Origin: Lolium rigidum
Lineage: Eukaryota; Streptophyta; Magnoliopsida; Poales; Poaceae
DNA: 64,000 bases
NCBI RefSeq assembly: GCF_022539505.1
Contig: NC_061508.1
Coordinates: forward strand, 97,877,276 to 97,941,275
Direction of reading: 5' to 3'
Shown here in pieces: positions 36,087 to 47,645 of the stretch. Numbering within the stretch: the stretch's first letter is position 1; each line of letters begins with the position of its first letter. Made by a program: the position numbers and the translations under genes. The notes under the pieces are model-generated. The model searched no databases. It was not told the origin of the DNA and saw nothing but the letters and a program-made list of their open reading frames with translations.

Positions 36087-36817
36087 TTATGATGCACTCG
36101 CAAGAAATAGTATTTGAAGCAAGAGAGCATCAAGAGGCAAATTCAAAACACATTTAAGTCTAACATGCTTCCTATGCATAGGAATCTTGTAAATAAACAA
36201 GTTCATGAAGAGCAAAGTATCAAGCATAGGAAGATAAAACAAGTGTAGGTTCAAAAATTTCAGCACATAGAGAGGTATTTTAGTAACATGAAAATTTCTA
36301 CAACCATATTTTCCTCTCTCATAATAACTTTCAGTAGCAACATGAGCAAACTCAACAATATAACTATCACATAAATCATTCTTATCATGAGTCTCATGCA
36401 TAAAATTATTACTCTCCACATAGGCATAATCAATTTTATTAGTTGTAGTGGGAGCAAATTCAACAAAGTAGCTATCATTATTATTCTCATCAAGTGTAGG
36501 AGGCATAGTATAATCACAATAAAATTTACTCTCCATAGTAGGTTGTACCAAAAGACCACTATTATAATCATCATAAATAGGAGGCAAAGTATCATCAAAG
36601 AAAATTTTCTCCTCAATGCTTGGGGACTAAAAATATCATGAAAACCAGCTTCCCCAAGCTTAGAACTTTCTATATCATTATCAACAATGGTGTTCAAAGC
36701 GTTCATACTAATATTACTACCAGCATGCAAATAAGGTTTCATAGGTTTTTTAATTTTCGCATCAAACAATCCATGTTTTAAATCAGGAAATAGAATAAGA
36801 AGCTCATTGTTGTCCAT
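36087..36817 (-). pseudogene. Element D copy of the uncharacterised family ORF
   Basis: Starts MDNNELLILFPDLKHGLFDA at 36817 and matches the element B ORF along its length (KIKKPMKPYLHAGSN, MPPTLDENNNDSYFVEFAPT, ESYYERGKYG, and the hydrophobic basic-broken C-terminus). The frame changes once near 36630 in a run of C (AGTCCCCAAGC), after which the other frame carries on to the stop at 36087. A single one-base homopolymer change is all that separates it from an open frame, so it may be intact in reality. Confidence 0.65.
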
Positions 36818-36951
36818 TATGCCAAACTAGTGTAAACAAGAAACAAAAAGATGCAATTGCAGGATCTAAAGGAAATAGCTTCGAGCACAAACACAATGGC
36901 GCCGGAAAAGTACTGTTACCTGGAACCGGAGTATGAGTGCCTTTTACCTTT

Positions 36952-36971
36952 CCTCCCCGGCAACGGCGCCA
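36952..36971 (-). other. Primer-binding site of element D
   Basis: Minus-strand TGGCGCCGTTGCCGGGGAGG, 10 bp from the 5' LTR. Identical to that of element B. Confidence 0.75.
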
Positions 36972-36981
36972 GAAAAGTGCT

Positions 36982-38671
36982 TGATGTCTACGGGAGCTTC
37001 TATTCTTGTAGACAGTGTTCGGCCTCCAAGAGCAGAGGTTTGTAGGACAGCAGCAAGTTTCCCTTAAGTGAATCAGCCAAGGTTTATCGATCTCAGGGAG
37101 GAAGAGGTCAAAGATATCCCTCTCAAGCAACCCTGCAACCACAAAGCAAGAAGTCTCTTGTGTCCCCAACAAACCTAATAGGTGCACTAGTTCGGCGAAG
37201 AGATAGTGAAATACAGGTGGTATGAATGAATATGAGCAGTAGTAATGGCGTGTAGTTGATGGTGGTAATATGGTAGCAGAGTAACGCATGAGTAAAACGA
37301 GTAAACAAGCAGACGATAGCGATATTTAGGAACAAGGCCTAGGGATTAGACTTTCACTAGTGGACACTCTCAACATTGATCACATAACGAGAATAGATAA
37401 ATGCATACTCTACACTCTTGTTGGATGATGAACACATTGCGTAGGATTACACGAACCCTCAATGCCGGAGTTAACAAGCTCCACAATTCAATGTTCATAT
37501 TTAAATAACCTTAGAGTGCAAGAAAGATCAACACGACTAAACCAAGTACTAACACAGCATGCACACTGTCACCTTCACGCTATGTAGGAGGAGTAGATCA
37601 CATCAATACTATCATAGCAATAGTTAACTTCACAATCTACAAGAGATCATGATCATAGCATACGCCAAGTACTAACACGGATGCACACACTCGTCACCAT
37701 TACACCGTGTAGGAGGAATAGAACTACTTTAATAACATTGCTAGAGTAGCACATAGATAAATTGTGATACAAAACACATTGCAATCATAAAGAGATATAA
37801 ATAAGCACTTCACTACGCCATTCATAACAGTGAGTAAGTATTCCGTGAAATATAGCCTAAGAGACCCACACGGTGCACACACTCGTCACCTTTACACACG
37901 TGGGACAAGGAGTCTCCAGAGATCACATAAGTAAAACTCACTTGACTAGCACAATGACATCTAGATTACAAGCATCATCATATGAATCTCAATCATGTAA
38001 GGCAGCTCATGAGATTATTGTATTGAAGCACATAGGAGAGAGATGAACCACATAGCTACCGGTACAGCCCCGAGCCTCGATGGAGAACTACTCCTCCTCA
38101 TGGGAGCAGCAGCGGTGATGAAGATGGTGGTGGAGATGGCAGCGGTGTCGATGGAGAAGCCTTCCGGGGCACTTCCCCGCTCCGGCAGGGTGCCGGAACG
38201 GAGACTCCTGTCCCCCGGATCTTGGCTTCGCGATGGCGGCGGCTCCGGAAGGTTTCGTGGGTTTCGTCCTTCGTAATAGGGTTTTCGCGACGGAGGCTTT
38301 AAATAGGCGGAAGGGCAGCCTCGGAGGGGCTCGGGGCCACCACACCATAGGGCGGCGCGGCCCCCGCTCCGGCCGCGCCGGGTGTGGTGTGGGGCCCCCG
38401 TGGCTTCCTCTGGCGGCTCTCGGGTGTTCTGGATGGTTCCGGGAAAAATAGGAACCCGGGTCTTGATTTCGTCCGATTCCGAGAATATTTCCTTACTAGG
38501 ATTTCTGAAACCAAAAACAGCGAGAAAACGGGACTGGCACTTCGGCATCTTGTTAATAGGTTAGTTCCAGAAAATGCACGAATATGACATAAAGTGTGCA
38601 TAAAACATGTAGATAACATCAATAATGTGGCATGGAACATAAGAAATTATCGATACGTCGGAGACGTATCA
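36982..38671 (-). repeat. Element D 5' LTR
   Basis: 1690 bp, nearly identical to 31877-33578. Many of the differences are one-base changes at CTG/CAG sites. Confidence 0.93.
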
Positions 38672-38676
38672 CGTCG

Positions 38677-38748
38677 TCATCTCTCGGATGGAAACAGACG
38701 TCGAGAGATCTCTGAAGGCCTGGGAAGAGCAAGAAAACCTGCCATAAG
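38677..38748 (+). pseudogene. Antisense gene of the Tat element, C-terminal end
   Basis: After element D's right TSD the frame continues ISRMETDVERSLKAWEEQEN then LP and the stop TAA near 38746, in register with NPAYVV before the insertion. Related antisense proteins end with a similar charged helical tail. Confidence 0.7.
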
Positions 38749-39336
38749 ATTAAGCATATATATGCATGTAATGACCTTGTTTTCACAAAGGGTAATTTCA
38801 AATGTATGCTGATGCATGTTTTATGCATCTGATAGTTTCTGGGTGAATTTGTTAATTCAGTTGATAATTATTTTGTCGAGGGGGGGCTGAGTGATCAAGT
38901 CAGCCTGCTCACTCGATGACTCCGTTATATTTTCAATTTTATTGCGGAGTCGATGCGTAAGTTTTATAGGAGCGACACCCGTCGAGTAACCGAGGGATTT
39001 AAACGCCTGACTTCGTCGCACGGTGCACCGGCTTGAGTCTTGTTTTATGGTAATGCGTCCATCATTTGCAGCGCTCGCGTATTTTCTCGAGGCTTAGATG
39101 GACTGTCGTGTGTCATTAATCTTAGCTCCCGATGGGAGTATTTAATCAATGACACTGTGAACTTATCTCTGGCCAACGCCCCTGATAGAAGTAAGAGCCA
39201 ATGAGACGAGCCCCGAACGCATTGTTCGGATAATGAGGCCTGGAGCAACAAAAGTAGGAAACTTGATCAAAAAATTATATTCATGATATAAATCGAGCTT
39301 AAGAGCTGCCAAATAACAAGGAGAAAGGATTATATC
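38749..39336. other. Tat spacer between antisense gene and pol ends
   Basis: Non-coding, where the antisense gene and pol converge. It contains a copy of the palindrome CTCCCGATGGGAG at 39126-39138 and a G-rich tract (GAGGGGGGGCTGAG) near 38879. The transcripts would be convergent here. Confidence 0.6.
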
Positions 39337-40516
39337 CTATGTGTAGAATCGTCGCAAATGTGCAACGTTCCAGGGATTTTCGACGTCTTGATCCGAAGCT
39401 GGATTCTTGAGGCGATAGGCTCCTCCTGGTATCACTTTAGTGACGATAAACGACCCTTCCCACGGGGATTCCAGCTTCAAAGGTCTCTCTTGCTTTAGTC
39501 GTAGTACCATGTCACCGACGCTGAAGCTTCGGCTGCGTACGCGTCGGCTGTGGTAATTTCTTTACGCCTGCTGATACACCGTTGTTCTTGCCAAGGCAAT
39601 GTCCCGAGCTTCGTCGAGGAGGTCAACAGAATCTTGCAACGCATTGTTGGAAGTGACTTCCGTGTACGCAGTGACTCGAGGTGCTTCAAACTGAACGTCA
39701 GCTGGTAAAACTGCTTTGGCTCCGTAGTACGCAGGCTCCAGAGTACAGAAGGCAATTCTTCGATCCAAGCTCCAGCTGCGCCCGTAAGGCGTTTCTTGAG
39801 GCCGTCCCCTATTAGACCGTTTATCCTCTCGACTTGGCCGTTGGTTTGGGGATGTGCCACCGATGCGAATTTTAATTTGATGCCACCATCATCGCAGAAT
39901 TTTCGAAACTTTTTGGAGTCAAAATTAGTTCCGTTGTACGTGACGATACTGTGAGGCATGCCAAAGCGACAGGTTATTCCTCTGAAGAATTCAACTGCAG
40001 TTTCGGCTTTCTGGTTTCGAACAGGTACGGCCTCAATCCATTTGGTGAATTTGTCGACTGCGACGAGAAGATACGTGTGCCCTCCAGGCGATGACCTTGG
40101 CAATGGTCCAACTTGGTCGAGTCCCCATTGAGCAAAGGGCCACGCCAGGGGTATCGTCATGAGATCTGTTGCGGGAGCGTGTGGTTTTGGTGCAAAGCGT
40201 TGACAAGGGTCACACTTTCGAACCAAGTCCCGAGCATCCGATGCTGCTGTTGGCCAATAAAATACTGCTCTGAAAGCTTTCGCCACAAGTGCTCTACTGC
40301 TTGCATGGTGTCCACAGGTTCCTTCGTGTATCTCGCGTAACAGGGCTTTTCCATCATCGATAGCAATGCACCTCTGGAAGATGCCGGAAATGCTACGCTT
40401 GTACAGTTCTCCGTTCACCACAGTAAAGGCCTTTGATCGTCTCACAATTCGTCTGGCTTCCACTGGATCCTCTGGTAACTGTTGGTTTATCAAGTATGCC
40501 AAAAAGGGTTTGGTCC
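39337..40516 (-). pseudogene. Tat integrase
   Basis: The minus strand begins with WTKPFLAYLINQQLPEDPVE right after the LARD insertion. It continues with the HHCC zinc finger (HEGTCGHH...CDPC) and the integrase core (WGLDQVGPLPRSSPGGHTYL; VAVDKFTKWIEAVPV). The second catalytic aspartate, expected in VTDNGTNF, is tyrosine (VTYNGTNF; codon at 39936-39938). QTNGQVERINGLI carries the third acidic residue. After WSLRTT a short deletion removes the conserved PNRSTG-type block and shifts the frame. YGAKAVLPADVQFEAPRVTA, then SFSVGDMVLRLKQERP and PWEGSFIVTKVIPGGAYRL follow, and the native stop is at 39337. Confidence 0.85.
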
Positions 40517-40521
40517 ATAGG

Positions 40522-43500
40522 TGTGACGCCCCGGAACCGGTACCATGAGGATTACAGCGATCCCGCCGAAATCCGCACGATATCGATCCAGAGACGCCCT
40601 CCGACACGACGTGCGCGACGAATCACACACGTGATGCCAGAGGAATTAACACGAGCGGTAACATTACAACAGGATTACAATAGAGCCCACAAGAAACATA
40701 TATTACAACAACGACTCCAACGAGTCAAGATACAAATATACAACTCAAGATCCAAATCATACAGAAGATCGAATACATCCGAGCACGGACAAGATACAAA
40801 TGAGACTAAGAGTCCTGAAGATAACCAGTGACGTCCATAACCCTGCCCAGGCCAAGCCGGAAGGGTAACCTTACTAACGTCATCATCTCGTACCTGTCAA
40901 AGTCGGGCCATCGGTTGCCGACAAAAGGGGAAGGAGACAAAAAGAAAGGAAGGCGAGGGTAAGTACCATTGGCACGTACTTGCGAGACAAGACCAGCTAT
41001 GCTCGCTGCTGGGCGGTATAAACTTCACCCGGCTATATGTGGAGTTTAGCGGCAGCAAAGCTACTATCCAATAGAGACACGCTACAACATCCGTCTACTT
41101 AGAGAAGATAAGAGAGCGCACAAGGTAACAGATAAATACTACACAAACATAACCCAGCCAAATACACATATCCCCTTCAACAAAGCGAAGAGGCAATGTA
41201 AAAGGCACTCCACTGTTGACAATTTTATTATATGTTGGTTGTAGTAATGCAATATTGCTACGCAAGTTATTATCAAATTATTAGCAACAAGATAACGGTG
41301 TAAGTTGTTCTATGATCAAGCTATACAATTCCAAGTCGTCCATAACCGCGGACGCGGCTTATCGATAAGATGTACACCCTGCAGGGGTTGCCCAAATGTA
41401 ACCATACGCATGCTCGAACCCACTTACTACAGGTGGAGTCTCACATCAAGACCGTTCCCAATGCAAGATAAAGTTTAAGGGGAGCCACCCCACTAAGCTA
41501 CCCGTGACGAAGTTCGGCCGTACTCCGATACGGACCCAGAGGTTTGCGTCGGCTTCCAAGGCGGGCACTAACGACCGGCCAAGGATAAAGAGTCCCGCAT
41601 TATGAGTACAGTACAGGATATAAACACCCGAAGGCAACAGGAAGTAAATCGTGCATCGTGCATATGGGCAAATAAAACCAAGGTTGTGGCTCCCAATAAA
41701 CAGACTCGAGGAAAGGTAGTGGGTGATGGGGGTCCCATTCCCCCACGTACGGGTAGAGCGCTCAATCTCGGAACAGATAACAAGAACTCGGGTCCTAGGG
41801 GACATTAGCAAGTCAAAGTTCCGATGCTTTCGCAAAGGGCTCACAGATGCCTCTGCTTACAATTTTAGTTGTTAACAATAAAGTAAAGCATGAGTATCTC
41901 CAACAATTGATATAGCATGTGATAACCTCCCAACAACCCAACATATCCCGATAACAGATCGAGATAAACAACAGAGCCTAAACAGGCCTACGACTCGCAA
42001 GGCTCAAACATCAAGCAACGGCTATGGGTAAGGAATGATACATATAGGATTATTATGGTAAACAAGTGGAATAGGACACGTGACTCGATAAAGAAGCGCA
42101 ACATATGGATAGCAGTAAGAGGGAGAGCAAAATATAAAATAGGTGAAGAGGGAGGGCTCGCTTGTGAAAAGCTACAGAAGAACTTGTCGTATCTCACAAC
42201 ACCACTTCGCGATCCTATCCGGGAAGAAGCAAATGCTGGAACACACAACGTATGCAAGTCTTACTACTACGGATAAAGAACCGGCATGATCAAGATGGTA
42301 TGCATGGCATGGCAATTATGATGCGATGCAACTTATCCATATTAATCGGAGTCGGAACCCCGAACAATCAAATTAGGTTTGGAGTTGCATTTCTATCGGC
42401 AAATTTAAGTGTTGGTTAGCATGGCATAGCATGACAAGGATGAGCTACTTCAAAATTAAACGGAGCGGGGTAAACCATAGTCGGCGTTCCGAAATACTCC
42501 GCATATATGTTAGGTGAACATGCATAACTATCATCGTCCGATATGATGCGAGATGCAAACAAATGTATGGATGTCATATTCATGTTTCTTGCATTTTTCT
42601 GAACAACTTTCATATATAACACATTTTATTTCGAGTTGTATTTTGGAAGATATGATTTAAACCAGGTTTGCAAAAGAATTGAACAAAATAAAAAGAGAGG
42701 AGGGGCCTGGACGTGTTGGGCTGCTACCTGCCGTGACGTGGGCCGGATCTGATCCGCTACATGGATGAGAGATGCGGTCCGGCGAACTGGGTTGCATCGA
42801 GAGGAAAACAGGGCGAAGCACATCTGCGGATCTGGAGCAGAAAAAGGATTGGAAGGATTAAATTGTCTCCCATAGGAATTGAACACGCGATCTCAGATTG
42901 AGGCCAAGATAACCAACCACTAAGCTGTTATGTCTGATGTTGATTATGACGAGACACACAACGTTTTAACCCAAATCAAAGCGGAGATCTGGGACATATC
43001 ATCCATGGCGGACAGCTCTGGTCGGAGAAGGATTCGATGGCTGGGAGCGAACTAGGACAAGCGAGATGGCGTCGAGGGTGCACCTTGGCGTGGCGGTTCA
43101 GCTGCTGGTGGTGGGATGGCCGGGGATGCACCGGAGTGTCGCCGGCGACGACAACCTGCGGAGAAGAACGGCGGTCACCGTCGGTAGGACGGATGAGAGA
43201 AAGAGTGAGACGGAGAAGAAGACTAGGAGGTGCACACGCTCACCAGCAACACGCTCATGTGCTCGGAGGAGTCAGAGGAGGACGGAGGCGGCCGAATTCG
43301 AAGAATTTCGCCACCGGAGTTGTAGGAGGAATGGCGAATTCGCCGGCGATTGGAGCTCTCCCGGCTCGATTCCTTTGGGGAGGATGGAGAGGACGACGAG
43401 GCTCTTCTGTGGGTGGTCTCGGAGTGGCGAGGGAAGTCCTGGAGCAGCAGCGCCATGGCGAGGTGGAGGCGGGTGCTGTGGGATTTTTCCCCTTCGTTTA

Positions 43501-44053
43501 CTTACAGAGAATAGAGGAAACTTGGGGAAGAAAAGAGAGAGTGGCGGCGGGGCAAGGGAAGGAGAAAGGCAAGGGTTTCTGGAGGCTGAAGATAAAGGGG
43601 GGAGAGCAGGTGAGATGCGGCGTCCTCTACGCGGTGGTTGGAGCAGAGGACCACCACCATGTGCGTCTCCCGTGGATGTTGTTGTCCAGGACGAAATGAA
43701 AAAGGAGATGGAGGGGGACCGAAGGGGTACGGGCCAAGGTGGGTGCCGAGCTGGCTTGGGCCTGCGGTGGAGAGAAGGAGATGGGCCAGAAGGAGAGGTG
43801 GGCCGCCGGGATGGAGATTGGGTCCAGGAGGAGAGAGAGGGAGGGCCCAAGAGAGGGGTTAGGTTTTGTTAGAAGAAAAAGAGAAGGGGGAGGTTTAATA
43901 TATAAACCATATGAGAGGGAAAAGAAAATAGTTTAGGGTTTATAAAATAATTTTATTTTGTAAAACATGGATGCTATGATGCATGATGCATGATGATGCA
44001 CAAAAAGAAAAGAACAAACAATTCTAATAGGGGTGCTACCCTGGGCCGCTACA
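40522..44053 (-). repeat. LARD-like element 3' LTR
   Basis: 3532 bp, near-identical to the right LTR without its insertion. It has a minus-strand TATA-like TTTATATATTAA at 43895-43906, then a GC-rich leader on the minus strand to about 43000. Open frames in the GC-rich part (43037-43872) are not preserved in the partner LTR. Confidence 0.9.
42870..42935 (-). ncRNA. tRNA-like Pol III box pair in the LARD LTR
   Basis: Minus strand: an A-box-like CAGCTTAGTGGTTGG (42913-42927) is followed 28 nt later by a B-box-like GTTCAATTCC (42875-42884). This resembles the D-arm and T-arm of a tRNA gene. The flanking stems do not pair well, so it is not a functional tRNA; it may be a tRNA-derived SINE head. 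The same block is at 47579-47645 in the other LTR. Confidence 0.35.
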
Positions 44054-44516
44054 ATCGACACCACTAACAAGGAACCTCGCCCCGAGGTTCCACCTCAAGG
44101 TACGGGGGAGAGAGGTGAACTATCGAATCTTCAGGCGACGTGTCGATCTCCTCGACACCACTAACAAGAGTTCTTGCTCCATGCTGGTCGGGCGACACCA
44201 CTAGCAAGAAGTCGTTGTTCCGCTGTTGATGATGCGCTTCTGTCGGATCCTCCGAAGATCGGACCTAATAGGTGAGGGGCAAAGATCGTCCAACCCGCGT
44301 GGAAGCCTAAGACTCAGAGAAGCAGATAAGGGAAGATGCAAAACTCGCAAAGGTAAGAAGAGAAAGAAGGGGATAAGGAGAAAAACAGAGCTATTCAGAT
44401 CGATCCAACAAATTTTAGAAAATAGTTTTGACACTAGACACAACAACGTCCGTTGGCAAGGTTATCCTACAGGCTGGACTAGTGGGGTATCGACAACCTG
44501 GGCTCTGATACCAACT
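44054..44516 (-). other. LARD-like element internal domain
   Basis: 463 bp, no ORF of note. It contains three copies of CGACACCACTAACAAG (44056, 44153, and 44193 with one change) and a perfect 9-bp hairpin GGAACCTCG / CGAGGTTCC with loop CCC at 44071-44091 next to the 3' LTR. The PBS is at 44495-44514. These are the only candidate signals for packaging or priming. Confidence 0.75.
44495..44514 (-). other. Primer-binding site of the LARD-like element
   Basis: Minus strand AGTTGGTATCAGAGCCCAGG, containing TGGTATCAGAGC, complementary to the 3' end of initiator tRNA-Met. It lies 2 nt from the LTR. Confidence 0.85.
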
Positions 44517-46869
44517 TGTGACGCCCCGGAACCGGTACCATGAGGATTCCAGCGATCCCGCCGAAATCCGCACGATATCGATCCAGAGACGCCCTCCGAC
44601 ACGACGTGCGCGACGAATCACACACGTGATGCCAGAGGAATTAACACGAGCGGTAGCATTACAACAGGATTACAATAGAGCCCACAAGAAACATATATTA
44701 CAACAACGACTCCAACGAGTCAAGATACAAATATACAACTCAAGATCCAAATCATACAGAAGATCGAATACATCCGAGTATGGACAAGATACAAATGAGA
44801 CTAAGAGTCCTGAAGATAACCAGTGACGTCCATAACCCTGCCCAGGCCAAGCCGGAAGGGTAACCTTACTAACGTCATCATCTCGTACCTGTCAAAGTCG
44901 GGCCATCGGTTGCCGACAAAAGGGGAAGGAGACAAAAAGAAAGGAAGGCGAGGGTAAGTACCATTGGCACGTACTTGCGAGACAAGACCAGCTATGCTCG
45001 CTGCTCGGGCGGTATAAACTTCACCCGGCTATATGTGGAGTTTAGCGGTAGCAAAGCTACTATCCAATAGAGACACGCTACAACATCCGTCTACTTAGAG
45101 AAGATAAGAGAGCGCACAAGGTAACAGATAAATACTACACAAACATAACCCAGCCAAATACACATATCCCCTTCAACAAAGCGAAGAGGCAATGTAAAAG
45201 GCACTCCACTGTTGACAATTTTATTATATGTCGGTTGTAGTAATGCAATATTGCTACGCAAGTTATTATCAAATTATTAGCAACAAGATAAAGGTGTAAG
45301 TTGTTCTATGATCAAGCTATACAATTCCAAGTCGTCCATAATCGCGGACGCGGCTTATCGATAAGATGTACACCCTGCAGGGGTTGCCCAAATGTAACCA
45401 TACGCATGCTCGAACCCACTTACTACAGGTGGAGTCTCACATCAAGACCGTTCCCAATGCAAGAGAAAGTTTAAGGGGAGCCACCCCACTAAGCTACCCG
45501 TGACGAAGTTCGGCCGTACTCCGATACGGACCCAGAGGTTTGCGTCGGCTTCCAAGGCGGGCACTAACGACCGGCCAAGGATAAAGAGTCCTGCATTATG
45601 ATTATGAGTACAGTACATGATATAAACACCCGAAGGCAACAGGAAGTAAATCGTGCATCGTGCATATGGGCAAATAAAACCAAGGTTGTGGCTCCCAATA
45701 AACAGACTCGAGGAAAGGTAGTGGGTGATGGGGGTCCCATTCCCCCACGTACGGGTAGAGCGCTCAATCTCGGAACAGATAACAAGAACTCGGGTCCTAG
45801 GGGACATTAGCAAGTCAAAGTTCCGATGCTTTCGCAAAGGGGCTCACAGATGCCTCTGCTTACAATTTTAGTTGTTAACAATAAAGTAAAGTATGAGTAT
45901 CTCCAACAATTGATATAGCATGTGATAACCTCCCAACAACCCAACATATCCCGATAACAGATCGAGATAAACAACAGAGCCTAAACAGGCCTACGACTCG
46001 CAAGGCTCAAACATTAAGCAACGGCTATGGGTAAGGAATGATACATATAGGATTATTATGGTAAACAAGTGGAATAGGACACGTGACTCGATAAAGAAGC
46101 GCAACATATGGATAGCAGTAAGAGGGAGAGCAAAATATAAAATAGGTGAAGAGGAGGGCTCGCATCGTGAAAAGCTGCAGAAGAACTTGTCGTATCTCAC
46201 AACACCACTTCGCGATCCTATCCGGGAAGAAGCAAATGCTGGAACACACAACGTATGCAAGTCTTACTACTACGGATAAAGAATCGGCATGATCAAGATG
46301 GTATGCATGGCATGGCAATTATGATGCGATGCAACTTATCCATATTAATCGGAGTCGGAACCCCGAACAATCAAATTAGGTTTGGAGTTGCATTTCTACC
46401 AGCAAATTTAAGTGTTGGTTAGCATGGCATAGCATGACAAGGATGAGCTACTTCAAAATTAAACGGAGCGGGGTAAACCATAGTCGGCGTTCCGAAATAC
46501 TCCGCATATATGTTATGTGAACATGCATAACTATCATCGTCCGATATGATGCGAGATGCAAACAAATGTATGGATGTCATATTCATGTTTCTTGCATTTT
46601 TCTGAACAACTTTCATATATAACACATTTTATTTCGAGTTGTATTTTGGAAGATATGATTTAAACCAGGTTTGCAAAAGAATTGAACAAAATAAAAAGAG
46701 AGGAGGGGCCTGGACGTGTTGGGCTGCTACCTGCCGTGATGTGGGCCGGATCTGATCCGCTACAGGGATGAGAGATGCGGCCCGGCGAGCTGGGTTGCAT
46801 CGAGAGGAAAACAGGGCGAAGCCCATCTGCGGATCTGGAGCAGAAAAAGGATTGGAAGGATTAAATTGT

Positions 46870-47567
46870 CGGGGGGTGCTGTACGCCGACCTGGTCGGTG
46901 CGGACCAGGTGCCGCACACCCCCAGGCGGGTTGTTGGGCCGGCCCAACATTCCCACTCTTTCCTTTTTTGTTTCTTTTGCTTTTTTGTTTTTTCTGTTCT
47001 ATTCTTCTTTTTACGTTTTTAAAAGCTGATTCTTTTTGGACCTGATTTTTAAAATTATTTTAATTTTTCTGAAATTTAAATATTTTTAAAATTTGAACAT
47101 TTTTTAGGTTGGAACAAATTTTAAATTGGAACAAATTTTAAATTGGAACAAATTTTAAAATGGAACAAAAAAATCAAAATTTATTATTTTTTATATATGA
47201 ACAATTTTCGAATTTGAACAATTTTTTTATTTGAACAATTTTCGCATTTGAACAATTTTTCGACTTGTACAATTTTCGAATTTGAATTTTCTCGAATAGT
47301 TGAGATAAAACTTTTTACAATTAAATATATATTTAAGTTTAATAAATTAAATCTTAAGAACAAAAAAAACAGAAAATGAAAAGAGAAAAAAAAAGAAAAA
47401 AACAGGAATGAAAAAGAAAACAGAAATGAAAAAGAAAAGAACAGAAAAAAATCTCAAAAAAAGAAAACGGCCAAGTGGCCCAACATCCGAACTGGGCCGG
47501 CCCGTACCGCGCGCAGGGGTGTGCGGTGCGCGGTACGCGCCAACCTGATCGGTGTATAGGAAATCCG
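46870..47567. mobile_element. Non-autonomous TIR DNA transposon in the LARD LTR
   Basis: 698 bp present in the right LTR and cleanly absent from the left one (empty site near 42862-42869). It is flanked by TAAATTGT (46862-46869, 47568-47575), an 8-bp duplication. The ends CGGGGGGTGCTGTACGCCGA and, inverted, CGGATTTCCTATACACCGAT form imperfect TIRs of about 50 bp, with CCGCACACCCC shared further in. Inner GGGCCGGCCC blocks flank an AT-rich core with repeated TTTGAACAATTTT. No transposase. The 8-bp duplication fits hAT. The long TIRs are also Mutator-like, but no 9-bp duplication is present. Confidence 0.75.
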
Positions 47568-47575
47568 TAAATTGT

Positions 47576-47645
47576 CTCCCATAGGAATTGAACACGGGAT
47601 CTCAGATTGAGGCCAAGATAACCAACCACTAAGATGTTATGTCTG
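47576..47645 (-). ncRNA. tRNA-like Pol III box pair, second LTR copy
   Basis: B-box-like GTTCAATTCC (47584-47593) and A-box-like CATCTTAGTGGTTGG (47622-47636) on the minus strand. It lies directly beside the nested transposon. Confidence 0.3.

Larger units (their letters stand above)
31877..38671 (-). mobile_element. Element D: non-autonomous gypsy, same family as B
   Basis: LTRs at 31877-33578 and 36982-38671, with TSD CGTCG (31872-31876, 38672-38676). PBS on the minus strand at 36952-36971 and PPT (minus TAAGCTTGGGGATGC) at 33579-33593. The interior is 3.4 kb and carries a frameshifted copy of the element B ORF. No pol genes. It interrupts the last exon of the Tat antisense gene. Confidence 0.93.

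Noticed and set aside
20430..38748. Reading the Transposase_28 protein as a DNA transposase of an inserted DNA transposon
   Set aside because: It lies wholly inside the Tat element between pol and the 3' LTR, without TIRs, where Tat elements are known to carry antisense ORFs.
41446..42622. Moderate ORFs repeated in both LARD LTRs (e.g. 41446-41844 and 45442-45837)
   Set aside because: Their repetition comes from LTR identity, not selection. Indels between the copies ignore codon phase.
42870..42935. A functional tRNA gene
   Set aside because: Only the A- and B-box-like blocks fit. The acceptor and T stems do not pair and no clear anticodon arm is seen.
43037..43872. Long open frames (up to 268 codons) in the GC-rich part of the LARD LTR
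   Set aside because: The frames are truncated in the partner LTR (47743-48320), all three frames and both strands are partly open, and no motif is seen. GC-rich leader sequence explains them.
46862..47575. Calling the LARD-nested transposon a Mutator (9-bp duplication)
   Set aside because: The ninth base differs (T vs G) on the two sides; only eight bases match.
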